Source of the DNA: Gammaproteobacteria bacterium
Lineage (GTDB): Bacteria > Pseudomonadota > Gammaproteobacteria > Magnimaribacterales > AG-339-G14
DNA: 64,000 nt
NCBI GenBank assembly: GCA_019652555.1
Contig: BPAJ01000001.1
Location: 62,001 to 126,000 of the forward strand
Direction of reading: 5' to 3'
Part shown: one piece after another, positions 19,992-30,424 of the stretch
Position numbering within the stretch: position 1 is the first letter of the stretch
Layout of the letters: every line of letters begins with the position of its first letter
Made by a program: the position numbers and the translations under genes
The notes under the pieces: generated by a model
Seen by the model: only the letters and a program-made list of their open reading frames with translations
The model's database searches: none
What the model was told of the DNA's origin: nothing

Positions 19992-20799
19992 ATGGATATT
20001 TCCATAGAACAAATGTTAAAGGCCGGTGTACATTTTGGCCATCAAACAAGATTTTGGAATCCCAAAATGCAGCCATATATTTTCGGCGATAGAAAAAAAG
20101 TTCATATTATCAATCTAGAAAAAACTTTAGAACTTTTAGAGCCAACCATTGAATTTTGCAAAAAACTCTCGGCATCAAATAATAGGATTCTTTTTGTAGG
20201 CACTAAAAGAGCTGCTAGAAGAGTCATAAAAGAGGAAGCTGAAAGGTGCAATATGCCTTACATCAACCATAGGTGGCTTGGTGGAATGTTAACTAACTAT
20301 AAAACAGTAAGATCTTCCATTAGAAGGTTAGAAATTTTAAATACTCAAGAAGAAGAGGGGAAATTCGAAGATCTTACAAAAAAAGAAGTTTTAGGTATTA
20401 AAAGAGAAATGGAAAAGCTTGAACGATCTATTGGAGGTATAAAAAATATTGGCGGTCTTCCAGAAGCTCTATTTGTTGTTGATGTTGAAAATGAAAAAAT
20501 TGCTGTGGCTGAAGCAAAAAAAATGGGAATACCAATAATTGGAATTGTCGACACTAATTCAAATCCTGATAACATCGATTATGTCATTCCTGGAAATGAT
20601 GACGCCATAAGATCTATATCTCTTATTTCAAGAATAATATCAAATGCTTGTTTGGAAGGTGCAGAAATGTCAGGCGGATCAAGATCGTCTAAAGATGGTC
20701 CTGTAGGTAGTGAAAAAAGCCTCTTCAGACGCACCAAATGAATCCGATGTAAAAGATGACAAAAACTCCGAAGATACAAACGAAAAAAGTAAAGGCTGA
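19992..20799 (+). CDS. rpsB: 30S ribosomal protein S2, frame break near the end
   Basis: S2 is a late-binding small-subunit protein at the back of the head. Residues 1-235 are typical ([69 protein letters not shown]). The open frame stops at 20741. Removing one A from the run at 20711-20716 continues the protein with an acidic, serine-rich tail to the TGA at 20797-20799, four bases before tsf. That gives about 269 residues. The tail is plausible because the corrected stop brings rpsB and tsf to normal spacing. Confidence 0.94.
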
Positions 20800-20803
20800 T
20801 TAA

Positions 20804-21661
20804 ATGACTATTAAAGCATCTGATGTAAGAATCTAAGAGACAAGACTGGGCTTGGAATGATGGAGTGTAAAAAAGCTCTTGAAGAAGCTGGTGGTAATTT
20901 GGAAGAAGCCATCACAAATTTAAGAAAAAATAGCGCCTTAAAAGCTGAAAAAAAATCAGGAAGAACAGCTGTCGAGGGAATAATTCTTGCTGTAAAAAAC
21001 TGATAAAGAAATTATTTTTGTAGAGGTAAATTGCGAAACGGATTTTGTTGCAAAAGATCAAAATTTTCTAGATTTTTGTAATGAAACTTTGTCTTTCGCT
21101 ACAATAATAAATCTTCGAGTGAAAATATTTTTGAAGAAGTATCTTCAGCCATGGAAGAAAAAAGAATGTCATTAGTCCAAAAAATTGGTGAAAACATTAT
21201 CATTAGAAAGATTGAAGTGATTTCTGGAGAAATAACTGAATTTTATATTCATTCAAATAGAAAAATTGCGTCTGGAGTTTCAACTTATTTCTGGAAGCGA
21301 AGCTGTGGCTAAAGAAATTTCAATGCATATTGCTGCAACCAATCCTATTGTTTTATCACCTGAAGATTTGGATAAAGAATTCATAGAAAAGGAAAGAGAG
21401 ATATTTAGATCACAAGTTGAAAATACTGATAAACCAAAAGAAATCTTAGAAAAAATGGTAGAAGGAAAGCTCAATAAACAATTATCAGATATAAGCCTTT
21501 TAAAACAACCTTTCGTAAAAGACCCCTCAAAAAAAATAGAAACTTTTCTTTCTGAGTCCAATTCAGAAATTAAATCCTTTGTCAGACTTGAAGTTGGAGA
21601 AGGCATTGAAATTGAAAAAAAAGATTTTGCTGAAGAGGTACAGTCTCAATTAGATAGTTAA
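20804..21661 (+). CDS. tsf: Elongation factor Ts, four frame breaks
   Basis: EF-Ts exchanges GDP for GTP on EF-Tu. Conserved EF-Ts sequence runs through the region in shifting frames: [22 protein letters not shown], then [21 protein letters not shown] with its TDFVA motif, then [19 protein letters not shown]. Breaks are at about 20829, 20995, 21105 and 21288, each explained by one base gained or lost in an A or T run. The repaired protein has about 285 residues, the normal size. It follows rpsB as usual, but the next gene is frr, not pyrH. Confidence 0.9.
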
Positions 21662-21700
21662 ATGCCTGTCTAATTAATAGAAGAGGACTTCTAAATTAAA

Positions 21701-22258
21701 ATGATTGAAGAAACTGAACAGGAAACTAAGGATTTAATGCTTAAGAGTATTATCTCTTTTGAAAAAAAACTTCAAAGAATTAGGACTGGCAGAGCAAATC
21801 CATCAATTCTTGAACAAATAGAAGTAGACTACTATGGCACCAATACTCCTATCAATCAGATGAGTAATATTTCCATAGAAGATGCAAGGACTCTTACAAT
21901 TGTTCCTTGGGAGAAAGATCAAGTTCAAAATATTGAAAAGCTAGCATATTCAATCTTCAGATATCGCGGACTTCAGCCGGCAACCTCTGGAGATGTTATA
22001 TTAGAGTAATAATTCCTGAGCTAACTGAAGAAACAAGAAGAGACTTAATAAAAATATGCTAAATCAGAAGCTGAAAATTCTAAAATTGCAATAAGGAATC
22101 AACGTCGAGATGCAAATGCTATTTTGAAAGAATTTTGCAATGAAAAAGAGATTTCTCAAGATGAATTAAGACGTGGAGAAGAAATTATCCAAAATATAAC
22201 AAATGATTTCATTGATAAAATTGAAAAACTTTTAGAAAAAAAGAAAAGGATCTTTTAG
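21701..22258 (+). CDS. frr: Ribosome recycling factor, frame breaks
   Basis: RRF splits post-termination ribosomes with EF-G. The N-terminal helix bundle is in frame to 22009 ([40 protein letters not shown]). The rest continues in other frames with [29 protein letters not shown] and [19 protein letters not shown]. Breaks lie near 21940-21980, 21998 and 22052. The end is either TAG at 22256-22258 or, with one more A near 22240, TAG at 22264-22266. The repaired length of about 186 residues is standard. Only 39 bases separate it from tsf. Confidence 0.9.
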
Positions 22259-22268
22259 AAATATAGTA

Positions 22269-22950
22269 ATGAGTCATGACCTAAACCATGTTGCAATTAT
22301 CATGGATGGAAATAATAGATGGGCTAAAAGTAAAGGACTATCGTCAAAAGAGGGGCATAAAGAAGGAGTAAAGAAAGCAAAATTTGCAGTTGAATTTGCT
22401 CTGAAAACAAAATTAAATTTCTGACATTATTTGCCTTCAGTACAGAAAATTGGTTAAGAGATAAAGTTGAGGTAAAAACTTTATTATCAATTTTTTTGAT
22501 GCTCTTGATGAGCAAACGCCTGAGCTTAATTGAACAGAGAGTAAAATTAAATTTTATCGGGATATTTCTAGGTTTAATAAACAATTGATAAAAAAATTCA
22601 GAAGTCAAAAATGATACTGAATTCAAAAACCTAAATTAAATTTAATAATTGCTGTTAGCTATGGTGGAAAATGGGACATCATTAATTCCATAAGAAATCT
22701 TTTCAAAAGGGCAAATAAAAAATTTTCAGAGTTAGATCTTGAAAAAATCTCGAAACAAAAGATTTTCCGGATCCGATTTAATAATTAGATCGGGAGGTGA
22801 AAAAGACTTAGCAATTTTTTCTTTGGCAATCTTCTTATGCAGAACTTTACTTTTCTGAAAAATATTGGCCTGACTTTAGCAAAAAGATTTTAAGGCGGCC
22901 TGCAATGATTACTTTAAAAGAAAAGAAAATTTGGAGCTAAATCTGGCTAG
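22269..22950 (+). CDS. uppS: Undecaprenyl diphosphate synthase, heavily frame-broken
   Basis: UppS makes the C55 lipid carrier for peptidoglycan and O-antigen. The start [24 protein letters not shown] holds the catalytic Asp motif MDGN and the substrate RWAK region. Later parts appear in shifting frames: [44 protein letters not shown] and [10 protein letters not shown]. At least eight single-base breaks occur between 22413 and 22910, mostly in A or T runs. The corrected length is about 225 residues, close to the family norm. The motif set makes the call firm even though no intact frame exists here. Confidence 0.88.
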
Positions 22951-23615
22951 ATGATGAAGAGACTAATTACTGGTTTAGCCCTTGCATCTTTTGCATTACT
23001 GTTTGTATTTTGGACAAATACTTATGTTTTTTGTTTGGGGCTGTTTTTAATTCTTGTTTTTTCTATCTATGAGTTACAGAAAATCAAAATAAAAAAAGAA
23101 TTTTATTTATGGATAATCTTTTTCTTAATTTTGCTTAACATTCTTCTTTTTACCCTATATCTCAGTATTTCGATAGAAGTTTATTTTTTACCGCATTAGT
23201 TATATCAGTGCTTACAGATGTTTCAGCTTTTGTTTTTGGTAATTTAATAGGTAAGCGCTTTATTTTCCCTAACTATAAGTCCCAATAAAACTTTAGAAGG
23301 TACTTTGTCAGGAGTTTTTGTTCCAAGCATTTTACTTTTGCTTTTCACACTTACTCTATCTGAATATCAATTTCTTTATTCCTTTTTAGAACTATCTCCC
23401 ATGATTGATTCTTGGGGTATCGCAAACACTTTTTTAGCTTTGATGTTTTGTTCTTTAATGAGTATTGCAGGAGATTTAATTGCTAGTAAGGCAAAAAGGA
23501 CAATTGCCATAAAAGATTTTGGAAATTTATTGCCAGGACATGGAGGAATACTAGATAGAATAGATAGTCATCTTGTTTGTATTCCAATTTTCTTTTTTTG
23601 AATAGTTTGATCTGA
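22951..23615 (+). CDS. cdsA: Phosphatidate cytidylyltransferase, three or more frame breaks
   Basis: CdsA makes CDP-diacylglycerol, the precursor of membrane phospholipids. The protein is mostly hydrophobic helices. The CDS family signature is complete near the end: SKAKRTIAIKDFGNLLPGHGGILDRID. Breaks are near 23160, 23190 and 23268; ISPNKTLEG, another conserved stretch, is spread over the last of these. The frame as written stops at 23601, but one more T would extend it to a TGA at 23613-23615 overlapping the dxr ATG. About 220 residues are expected, shorter at the N-terminus than E. coli. Confidence 0.87.
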
Positions 23616-24755
23616 TGCAAAATATAGTAATTCTGGGATCTACAGGTTCTATCGGTAAATCATCTTTAGAGATAATTCGCGCATAATAGAGATAAATTTA
23701 ATGTATCTTGCCTAGTTGCATCTACCAACGAAAAACTTATTACTGATCAAGCTAGAGAATTTAAAAGGCAAAAATCTACCTAGAAAAAAAGCTAAAAGTA
23801 AATCATCAGAAAGGACAATAGATAGAAAACAACTTTACGACTTAATTTCTGACTCAAAGGTAGATACTGTCATAGCGGCTATATCAGGATCTGACGGATT
23901 AGAACTAACTCATCATTCAATCATTTCGGGAAAAAAGTACTTTTGGCAAATAAAGAGCCTTTAGTCATGGGCGGAGATTTTCTTATGAATCTTGCTAAAA
24001 ACACAATTCAGAGATCATCCCAATAGATTCTGAGCATTGTGGCGTTCATCAAAGCATCAATGGCAAGGACATTAAAACTGTATCAAAAATAACTTTAACT
24101 TGTTCTGGAGGCCCATTTCATTCTCTTCCAAAATCAGAATTTAAAACAATAAACTTAAAAAAGCTTTGAAACATCCGGTATGGAAAATGGGAAAAAGATT
24201 TCAATTGATTCTTCGACACTTATGAATAAAGCTTTAGAAATTATCGAAGCAAAATATCTTTTTGGTATAGAGAAAGACAAGATTGAGGCAATTATCCATC
24301 CGGAAGGATTAGTTCATTCTTTTGTAGAATTTGTTGATGGTACAACTTTGGCTTCAATGGCCAAGCCAGATATGAAAATTCCCATTTCATATGGTTTAGG
24401 TTTTCCAAAAATAATAAACAATAAAATCAACAAAGTGGATTTACAAAAATTAGCCAACTTATCATTTGAAAAGATAGATAGAAAAAAATTCCCTTCAATT
24501 GATTTTGCTTATTATGCAATAAATCAAGGACGAGGAATGCCAATTGTTCTAAATGCAGCCAACGAGTTAGCTGTAGATTATTTTATGAAGGAGAAAATTA
24601 AATTTACAGATATATTTAGACTTATTTCATCAACTCTTTCTTATGTCGATAAAAACAATATAAAGTTAAAGTCTGTATCATTAGATTCTATTTTGAATTT
24701 TTATGATGAAATTAAGGAAATTACATCTAAAAATCTTAAAAATTTTATAAAGTGA
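23615..24755 (+). CDS. dxr: 1-deoxy-D-xylulose 5-phosphate reductoisomerase, frame breaks
   Basis: Dxr converts DXP to MEP in the isoprenoid pathway using NADPH. The N-terminal NADPH motif is MQNIVILGSTGSIGKSSLEII. Later motifs are LLANKEPLVMGG, IPIDSEHCGVHQS (metal and substrate acidic site, with unusual residues after SEH), SGGPFHS and the clean C-terminal part from 24180 (SSTLMNKALEIIEAKYLF and IHPEGLVHSFVEF). Breaks are at about 23680, 23750, 23938, 24001 and 24160. The repaired enzyme has about 380 residues. The stop overlaps the rseP GTG start. Confidence 0.9.
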
Positions 24756-26083
24756 CTTACCTTATCTACATACTTTCCTTTCTAGTATTAATTTCCATCA
24801 TTGTTTTTATTCACGAATTGGGTCATTTCACTTTTGCCAGACTATTTGGAGTTCGGGTGATTGATTTCTCCATAGGCTTTGGCAGATCAATAAAAAGTTG
24901 GCAAACAAATTCTGAAACCATATTCAATCTTAGAATTCTTCCGGTTGGAGGCTTTGTTCAGATGAAAGGCGAAAATATTTCAAATGACGAAAATGAACAA
25001 GATTCTTTCGCTTCAAAAAAATATTACCAGAAAATGTTGATTACCTTAGGAGGACCTCTGTTTAACTTTTTTTTAGCTTTAGTCATATTTTTTATGATTA
25101 ACCTTTTTGGAGTTCAGAAAGTTACACCATTAATTGGAGACGTCATACCTAACTCACTCGCAGAAACAAATGGCCTCCTAGCAAAAGATTTGATTTTAGA
25201 AATCGACGGAAATGATATTTCTTCTTATTCTGATGCTCAATCAATTTTATCTAAGCGTCTCGGCGACACGGGAATAGTAAATTTTAAAATCTTAAGAAAT
25301 GAAAATACTTTTTTTTATAACCTCGAAATTACTGACTGGTTGAGCGAAGACGAACCCTCAAACTTAGTCTATTCGTTAGGTATTGTTCCGCCTATTGAAC
25401 CTGTAATTGGTGAGGTACTCCCTGATAGTCCTGCTGCGGAAGGTGGATTAAACTCTGGAGACATGATTTTAAAAATAAATGCTAATCCAATTTATGATTG
25501 GTCTGAAATTAAAAAATTCATCAATGAAAAAGGAGGTGAAATTATCTCTCTTACAATTGATCGGAATGGAGAAAGTAAACAATTATTTGTAAAACCCATT
25601 TTTTCTGAAATAAGCTCAACATGGCAGATTGGAATAAGTTCAGCTTATATTTTAAATCCAAGCTCAAGAAAAATAATCAAATTTGGAATTGCTCAGTCTC
25701 TTCAAAATTCTTTTTTACAAACTTTTTCGGTAATTGAAAATTCTTTAATATTTTTTAAAAAAATTATTTTTGGGCAAATATCTTCTAAGAATTTGGGCGG
25801 TCCAGTCATGATTGGTCAGTATGCGGGAGAATCTGTAATTTATGGCGGTTTATATTCTTTTATTTACCTAATTGCATTTATAAGCATCAGCTTGGGCATA
25901 GTTAATTTATTTCCTCTGCCGGTATTAGATGGAGGTCAGGCTTTAATACTTACCATTGAACGAATTATTGGAAAAAATTTGCCAGATAAATTGCTAGACT
26001 TTTTTTACAAATTAGGAACATTATTCTTGCTATTCCTTTTTGTATTCGTTTTTTTAAATGATATTTTTAGAATAATTCTATAG
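24752..26083 (+). CDS. rseP: Site-2 protease RseP
   Basis: RseP is an inner-membrane zinc metalloprotease that cuts RseA to release sigma-E and clears signal-peptide remnants. The first membrane helix has the active site HELGH at residues 21-25, and the last part contains PLPVLDGGQAL with the third metal ligand Asp. Two PDZ domains lie between (about residues 115-200 and 210-290). The 443-residue length is standard. It starts with GTG overlapping the dxr stop and is followed by bamA after two bases, the normal order. Confidence 0.96.
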   Translation: MTYLIYILSFLVLISIIVFIHELGHFTFARLFGVRVIDFSIGFGRSIKSWQTNSETIFNLRILPVGGFVQMKGENISNDENEQDSFASKKYYQKMLITLGGPLFNFFLALVIFFMINLFGVQKVTPLIGDVIPNSLAETNGLLAKDLILEIDGNDISSYSDAQSILSKRLGDTGIVNFKILRNENTFFYNLEITDWLSEDEPSNLVYSLGIVPPIEPVIGEVLPDSPAAEGGLNSGDMILKINANPIYDWSEIKKFINEKGGEIISLTIDRNGESKQLFVKPIFSEISSTWQIGISSAYILNPSSRKIIKFGIAQSLQNSFLQTFSVIENSLIFFKKIIFGQISSKNLGGPVMIGQYAGESVIYGGLYSFIYLIAFISISLGIVNLFPLPVLDGGQALILTIERIIGKNLPDKLLDFFYKLGTLFLLFLFVFVFLNDIFRIIL

Positions 26084-26085
26084 AA

Positions 26086-28410
26086 ATGAAAGCAAAATTA
26101 ATTTTTATTTTTATCCTCTTTCTTCCAAACCTGTCTTTTTCTCAATCAGAATCTTGGGTTTTAGAGGATATAAGAGTAACAGGTTTGCAAAGGGTATCAG
26201 CAGGAAGTGTCTTTGCTGTAATGCCAGTCAACATAGGAGATTTGATTACAGAAGACTTATATAAGGAAATAGTAGTTTCAATATTTGAAACAGGTAAATT
26301 TGATGATGTTAAATTGGGGAGAGACGGAAATGCATTATTAATCGATTTAGATGAAAGACCCACAATTGATGAAATAGTAATTGAGGGAAATCAGGCTATT
26401 CCCACAGATGCTTTATTAGATGGTCTTAAAAATTCAGGTATTTTTAAAGGAGCACTTTACAAAAGAGCTGTTTTTGAGAGTTTAAGTGTTGAGCTAGAGA
26501 GGCAATATGCTGCGCAAGGAAAATATTCAGCAAATGTTGATGTGATTGCTGATGACTTGCCTAAAAATAGAATTAAGTTGTCTGTAAAAATTGAAGAAGG
26601 TGCATCAGCCTCCTTAATCAAGATCAATATTGTTGGAAATACCATTCTTACTGATGAAGAGATATTAGATGAATTTAAACTAAAAGAAAAAAATTGGCTT
26701 TCAGTTTTTACAAGAGGTTCAGGGTATTCCAGAGAAAATTTGAAAGGAGATTTGGAAACTCTTGAATCAATCTATAAAAATAGAGGATATTTGAAGTTTG
26801 AAATCTTGTCTTCAATGGTAACCATATCAAAAGATAAAAAGAATATTTATCTGACAATTACTATTAATGAAGGGGAGGTTTTTAATGTCTCAGAAGTTAG
26901 ACTTGCAGGTGACCTAGATATTGCAGACGAGCTTGTATCTAATCTCATCACCATTCCCATAAATGAAATTTATATTGAAGCTTATGTAAAATTTTCTGAA
27001 GATAGAATTAAATCTTTTCTCGAATCACTGGGTTTTACAAATGCTGAAGTTTCTACCTCAAAAGTAATCAATGATGAAAATAAAACGGTTAAATTAACCG
27101 TCTTTGTCGATAAGGGTCAAAGGACGATGGTAAATAAAATTTCTTTTGAGGGAAATGACAGAACACATGACATAGTTCTTAGGCGAGAAATGAGGCAAAT
27201 GGAAAAAAGTTGGGTTTCAAATAATTTACTTGAAACATCAAAATTGAGACTAGATAGGCTTGGCTTTTTTAAAAAAGTTGATTATGAAAAGAAAGCTGTT
27301 CCAGGTTCTCCAGATGAGGTTGATGTAATTTTCAGTGTAGATGAGCAATATTCTGGCTCTATTGGGGGCTCAATTGGTTATGGAGCTTATGGATTAAGCT
27401 TAGGTGCAAATTATTCAGAAAAAAATGCTTTTGGAACCGGTAATTCTGTTTCTGTAGGAATTAGTTATAGCGAATGGAGACAAGATGTATCTTTTAACTT
27501 TTTCGATCCATATTTCACGATTGATGGAATAGGTCTTGGATATGGAGCTTTTTATAGAAAGACTGATTACGGAAACTTCAATATTGCAGCATACAATACT
27601 GACTCTTACGGAGGTAATGTTTCCTTTCAGCTTCCAATAAGTGAAATAGAGCGATTGGGCTTCAATTTATCTATTGATAATACACAAATTAAAACAAATG
27701 CATTTAGCTCAAGGCAATTAGTTGATTTTTATAATTCTGAAGGTTTCGACTTTAATACTTACTCAGGGACAGTCACATGGTCTCAAATTACTTTAGATAG
27801 AGGACTTTTTCCTACAAATGGAATGAGCAACCAATTATCTTTGACACTTACTCTTCCAGGAAGCAATATAAATTATGGTCGATTTAATCATGACTTTAAA
27901 ATTTTTAGACCTCTCCCACTAAATTTAATCTTTAGTTATCGATCAAGAATTGGAATTTTATTTACTTATGATGATACAGAAACTGCTCCCCCTTATCAGC
28001 ACTTCTATGCAGGGGGCATGAGATCAGTGAGGGGATTTAAACAAAATTATCTTGGACCAAAAGCAATATATTCATCGGGATATAGTCCAAGGTATGCCAG
28101 ACCTATCGGAGGGCCTTATAGTATTTCAGGAGGTTTTGATCTTATAATTCCTTTGGATTTTGTCCCAGATCCAAGATCGGTAAGAGGCTCTGTTTTCTTA
28201 GATTATGGAAATGTTTTCAGTGACGGATGTCGTGCTTATGAAACCAACTGCTATGAATTCGATCTGTCTGAATTAAGATATTCTATAGGAGTTGGAGTTA
28301 CATGGATTACCGCTTTGGGACCATTGTCTTTTGCATTAGCTTCAGTTTTTAATGATTCGCCAGCAGATAGAACAGAAACCTTTCAGTTTGAAATAGGAAC
28401 ACAATTTTAA
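26086..28410 (+). CDS. bamA: Outer membrane protein assembly factor BamA
   Basis: BamA is the central Omp85 barrel that inserts proteins into the outer membrane. A signal peptide (about residues 1-19, ending FSQS) is followed by five POTRA domains to about residue 415 and then the 16-strand barrel. Barrel marks include VRGF in the L6 loop (GGMRSVRGFKQNYLGP) and the C-terminal aromatic end FEIGTQF. The length of 774 is slightly under the E. coli 810. It sits between rseP and skp as usual. No frame breaks. Confidence 0.97.
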   Translation: MKAKLIFIFILFLPNLSFSQSESWVLEDIRVTGLQRVSAGSVFAVMPVNIGDLITEDLYKEIVVSIFETGKFDDVKLGRDGNALLIDLDERPTIDEIVIEGNQAIPTDALLDGLKNSGIFKGALYKRAVFESLSVELERQYAAQGKYSANVDVIADDLPKNRIKLSVKIEEGASASLIKINIVGNTILTDEEILDEFKLKEKNWLSVFTRGSGYSRENLKGDLETLESIYKNRGYLKFEILSSMVTISKDKKNIYLTITINEGEVFNVSEVRLAGDLDIADELVSNLITIPINEIYIEAYVKFSEDRIKSFLESLGFTNAEVSTSKVINDENKTVKLTVFVDKGQRTMVNKISFEGNDRTHDIVLRREMRQMEKSWVSNNLLETSKLRLDRLGFFKKVDYEKKAVPGSPDEVDVIFSVDEQYSGSIGGSIGYGAYGLSLGANYSEKNAFGTGNSVSVGISYSEWRQDVSFNFFDPYFTIDGIGLGYGAFYRKTDYGNFNIAAYNTDSYGGNVSFQLPISEIERLGFNLSIDNTQIKTNAFSSRQLVDFYNSEGFDFNTYSGTVTWSQITLDRGLFPTNGMSNQLSLTLTLPGSNINYGRFNHDFKIFRPLPLNLIFSYRSRIGILFTYDDTETAPPYQHFYAGGMRSVRGFKQNYLGPKAIYSSGYSPRYARPIGGPYSISGGFDLIIPLDFVPDPRSVRGSVFLDYGNVFSDGCRAYETNCYEFDLSELRYSIGVGVTWITALGPLSFALASVFNDSPADRTETFQFEIGTQF

Positions 28411-28457
28411 AAAAAAATAGGAATTTTCTTTGTCAAAAAGGTAAACTTCAATTCCTT

Positions 28458-28463
28458 TATAAT
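28458..28463 (+). promoter_or_regulatory. Possible -10 box upstream of the OmpH/Skp gene
   Basis: A perfect TATAAT lies 30 bases ahead of the ATG in the 82-base gap after bamA. The only TTGTCA-like -35 candidate (28430-28435) is 22 bases away, too far for good spacing, so this is weak. The gap also holds an AGGAATT/AATTCCT inverted repeat. Confidence 0.25.
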
Positions 28464-28492
28464 TATTTTTACTGAAAAGGGAGATTTTAAAG

Positions 28493-29020
28493 ATGAACTA
28501 CATAAGAAAAATATTTATTTTCTCAGCTCTGATTAGTTTTACAAATTTTGCATTTCTTTTAGAAGGCATAGCTGTAATAGATTACAACGCAATATTTTTA
28601 GGAACTGAATTAGCCAGAGAAAGAATTGACGACTTAAGAGATTCTTCTGATTACAAAGAGCTTACTGATGAAGCGCAATCTAAGGATAGCGAAAGGATTA
28701 AATTGGCAGAAAAATTGAAAAAGGAAGAATCAACTTTATCAGAATCAGAAAAAGCAGATATTCTCAAAAAGGTTCAAACCCTATTTCAAAGCATTCAGTT
28801 ATTATCACAACAGATTCAAGCCAAGGAGCAAGAAGTCACTCAAAAGCTTCAAGCCGATCAAGCTGAATCCGTTCAGAAAGTAGTTAATGAACTTATAAAG
28901 GCAAAAAAAATTAAAATGCTTTTAAATTCTCAAGCTCTTTTGGCTTTTGATAGATCTGACGAAAAAATTAACATTACGCCCGAAGTTGTAGACTTAATTA
29001 ATAAGGAACAAAAGAATTAG
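28493..29020 (+). CDS. skp: Periplasmic chaperone Skp/OmpH-like
   Basis: Skp is a jellyfish-shaped trimer that holds unfolded outer-membrane proteins in the periplasm. The 175-residue protein has a signal peptide (hydrophobic FSALISFTNFAFLLEGIA) and the OmpH pattern GIAVIDYNAIFLGTELA. A long charged coiled coil runs over about residues 55-140, with a final short strand (LALL-type, LLNSQALLAFD). It lies between bamA and lpxD as in relatives. The start follows a GGGAG site. Confidence 0.92.
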   Translation: MNYIRKIFIFSALISFTNFAFLLEGIAVIDYNAIFLGTELARERIDDLRDSSDYKELTDEAQSKDSERIKLAEKLKKEESTLSESEKADILKKVQTLFQSIQLLSQQIQAKEQEVTQKLQADQAESVQKVVNELIKAKKIKMLLNSQALLAFDRSDEKINITPEVVDLINKEQKN

Positions 29021-29026
29021 ATAAAT

Positions 29027-29989
29027 TTGTCAAAAAAAAATACAAGTTATCAGAAATAGCTGATTTTTGGGAGGAAAAATTTAGGCGATTCCTCCAAAGA
29101 CATATACAGTTTAAGTTCTTTAAAGGAGGCTAAGGAAGGCTCTATTTCTTTTCTTTATAGTAAGAAGTTTTTAAAAGAACTTAATAATTCGTCTGCATCA
29201 GCAATCTTGGTTTCCAATGAGTTTAAAGACAAATGCAATATGGACTGCATTGTAGTGGATGATCCTCATGTTGCATACGCAAGGTTAACAAAATTATTTT
29301 CTGGAGGGATCAGGACAAAGCTTTCAGAGGACTTCTCAAAGGATTTTCAAGGTTCACAAGATATTCAAATAGCTAAAACCGCTTTCATTGGTCAAAATGT
29401 TAAAATTGGAAAAGGAGTAATTATCAGTCCAGGTTGTTTTATAGGCGATAATGTAGAGATTGGCCAGGATACTTATTTATATTCAAATGTTTCAGTCTAT
29501 CCGTCTACTGTTATTGGTGAATGTAATGTAATTCATTCAAATTCTGTTTTAGGATCTGATGGATTAGGATTTTCTAGAAACGGCGATACTTGGGAAAAAA
29601 TTGAGCATTTAGGAAGCCTTTTTATTAGTGATAATGTAGAAATAGGCGCAGCTTGCACAATAGACAGAGGCTCACTTGGAAAAACTGTATTAGAAACCGG
29701 AGTTAAACTTGATAATCAAGTACATATTGCCCACAATTGCTATATTGGAAAAAACACAATGATTGGGGCTAAAACGGCAATTGCAGGAAGTACAATTATT
29801 GGTGATGATTGTTTAATTGGAGGAGGATGTGGGATTGTCGATAATATAAAAGTAGAAAATAATGTAAGAATAAATCCAATGACTTATTTAACTAAATCCA
29901 TTAAAAAATCTGGAATTTATTCGGGCGGCTCAGTAGTTTTAGAACACGCAAAATGGTTGAAACATATTACAATTCAAAAAACAGTTTGA
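29027..29989 (+). CDS. lpxD: UDP-3-O-acylglucosamine N-acyltransferase LpxD, broken at the 5' end
   Basis: LpxD adds the second acyl chain to UDP-3-O-acyl-glucosamine in lipid A synthesis. The left-handed beta-helix of hexapeptide repeats is clean from 29207 (AFIGQNVKIGKGVIISPGCFIGDNVEIG), with the acyl-transfer His in NQVHIAHNCYIGKN. The N-terminal uridine-binding domain shows KLSEIADF and DIYSLSSLKEAKEGSISFLYS in other frames, with about three breaks between 29033 and 29090. A TTG at 29027 is the likely start but is not certain. Repaired length is about 320 residues. The stop overlaps fabZ. Confidence 0.88.
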
Positions 29990-30424
29990 TGATTGATATA
30001 GAAGAAATAAAAACTTTGCTTCCCCATAGATACCCTTTTTGTTGGTAGATAGGGTTGAAGAATTAGAAAAGCATAAGTATGTGAAGGCATACAAAAACAT
30101 TACGAACAGCGAACCTTTTTTTACAGGACATTTCCCTAATAGATCGGTTATGCCCGGAGTACTTATTCTTGAAGCTTTGGCTCAAGCTTCAGGAATTTTA
30201 GGTTTTGTTTCAATGAACAAGACGCCCGAAGAAGGGTCTATGTATTATTTTGTAGGTGCAGACAAACTTCGTTTCAAAAATCCTGTAATACCAGGAGACA
30301 AATTAACTCTTGAATCTACAAAGCTTCTGACAAAGCTGGTATCTGGAAATTTGATTGTAAAGCAACTGTTGAAGATAAATTTATTTGTTCTGCAATAGTT
30401 CTTTGTGCAGATCGTCCTAAATGA
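29989..30424 (+). CDS. fabZ: 3-hydroxyacyl-ACP dehydratase FabZ, two frame breaks
   Basis: FabZ dehydrates 3-hydroxyacyl-ACPs in fatty acid elongation and competes with LpxA for substrate. The start is [17 protein letters not shown] at the ATG overlapping the lpxD stop. The active site is [23 protein letters not shown], with His and Glu. One T missing near 30037 restores LLVDRVEE, and one A missing near 30329 restores [25 protein letters not shown]. The true stop TGA at 30422-30424 overlaps the lpxA start as ATGA. Repaired length is about 145 residues. Confidence 0.92.

Noticed and set aside
19809-20012. Minus-strand 67-aa frame over the rpsB leader
   Set aside because: It lies across the structured leader and the rpsB start, shows no family pattern, and is explained as a chance frame.
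21662-21700. A short ATG-starting stretch between tsf and frr as a pyrH remnant
   Set aside because: It has a stop after three codons, and no UMP kinase motif is visible in any frame.
22269-24200. uppS, cdsA and dxr as true pseudogenes
   Set aside because: All three are essential, all catalytic motifs are kept, and the breaks are single bases in homopolymers; errors are more likely.
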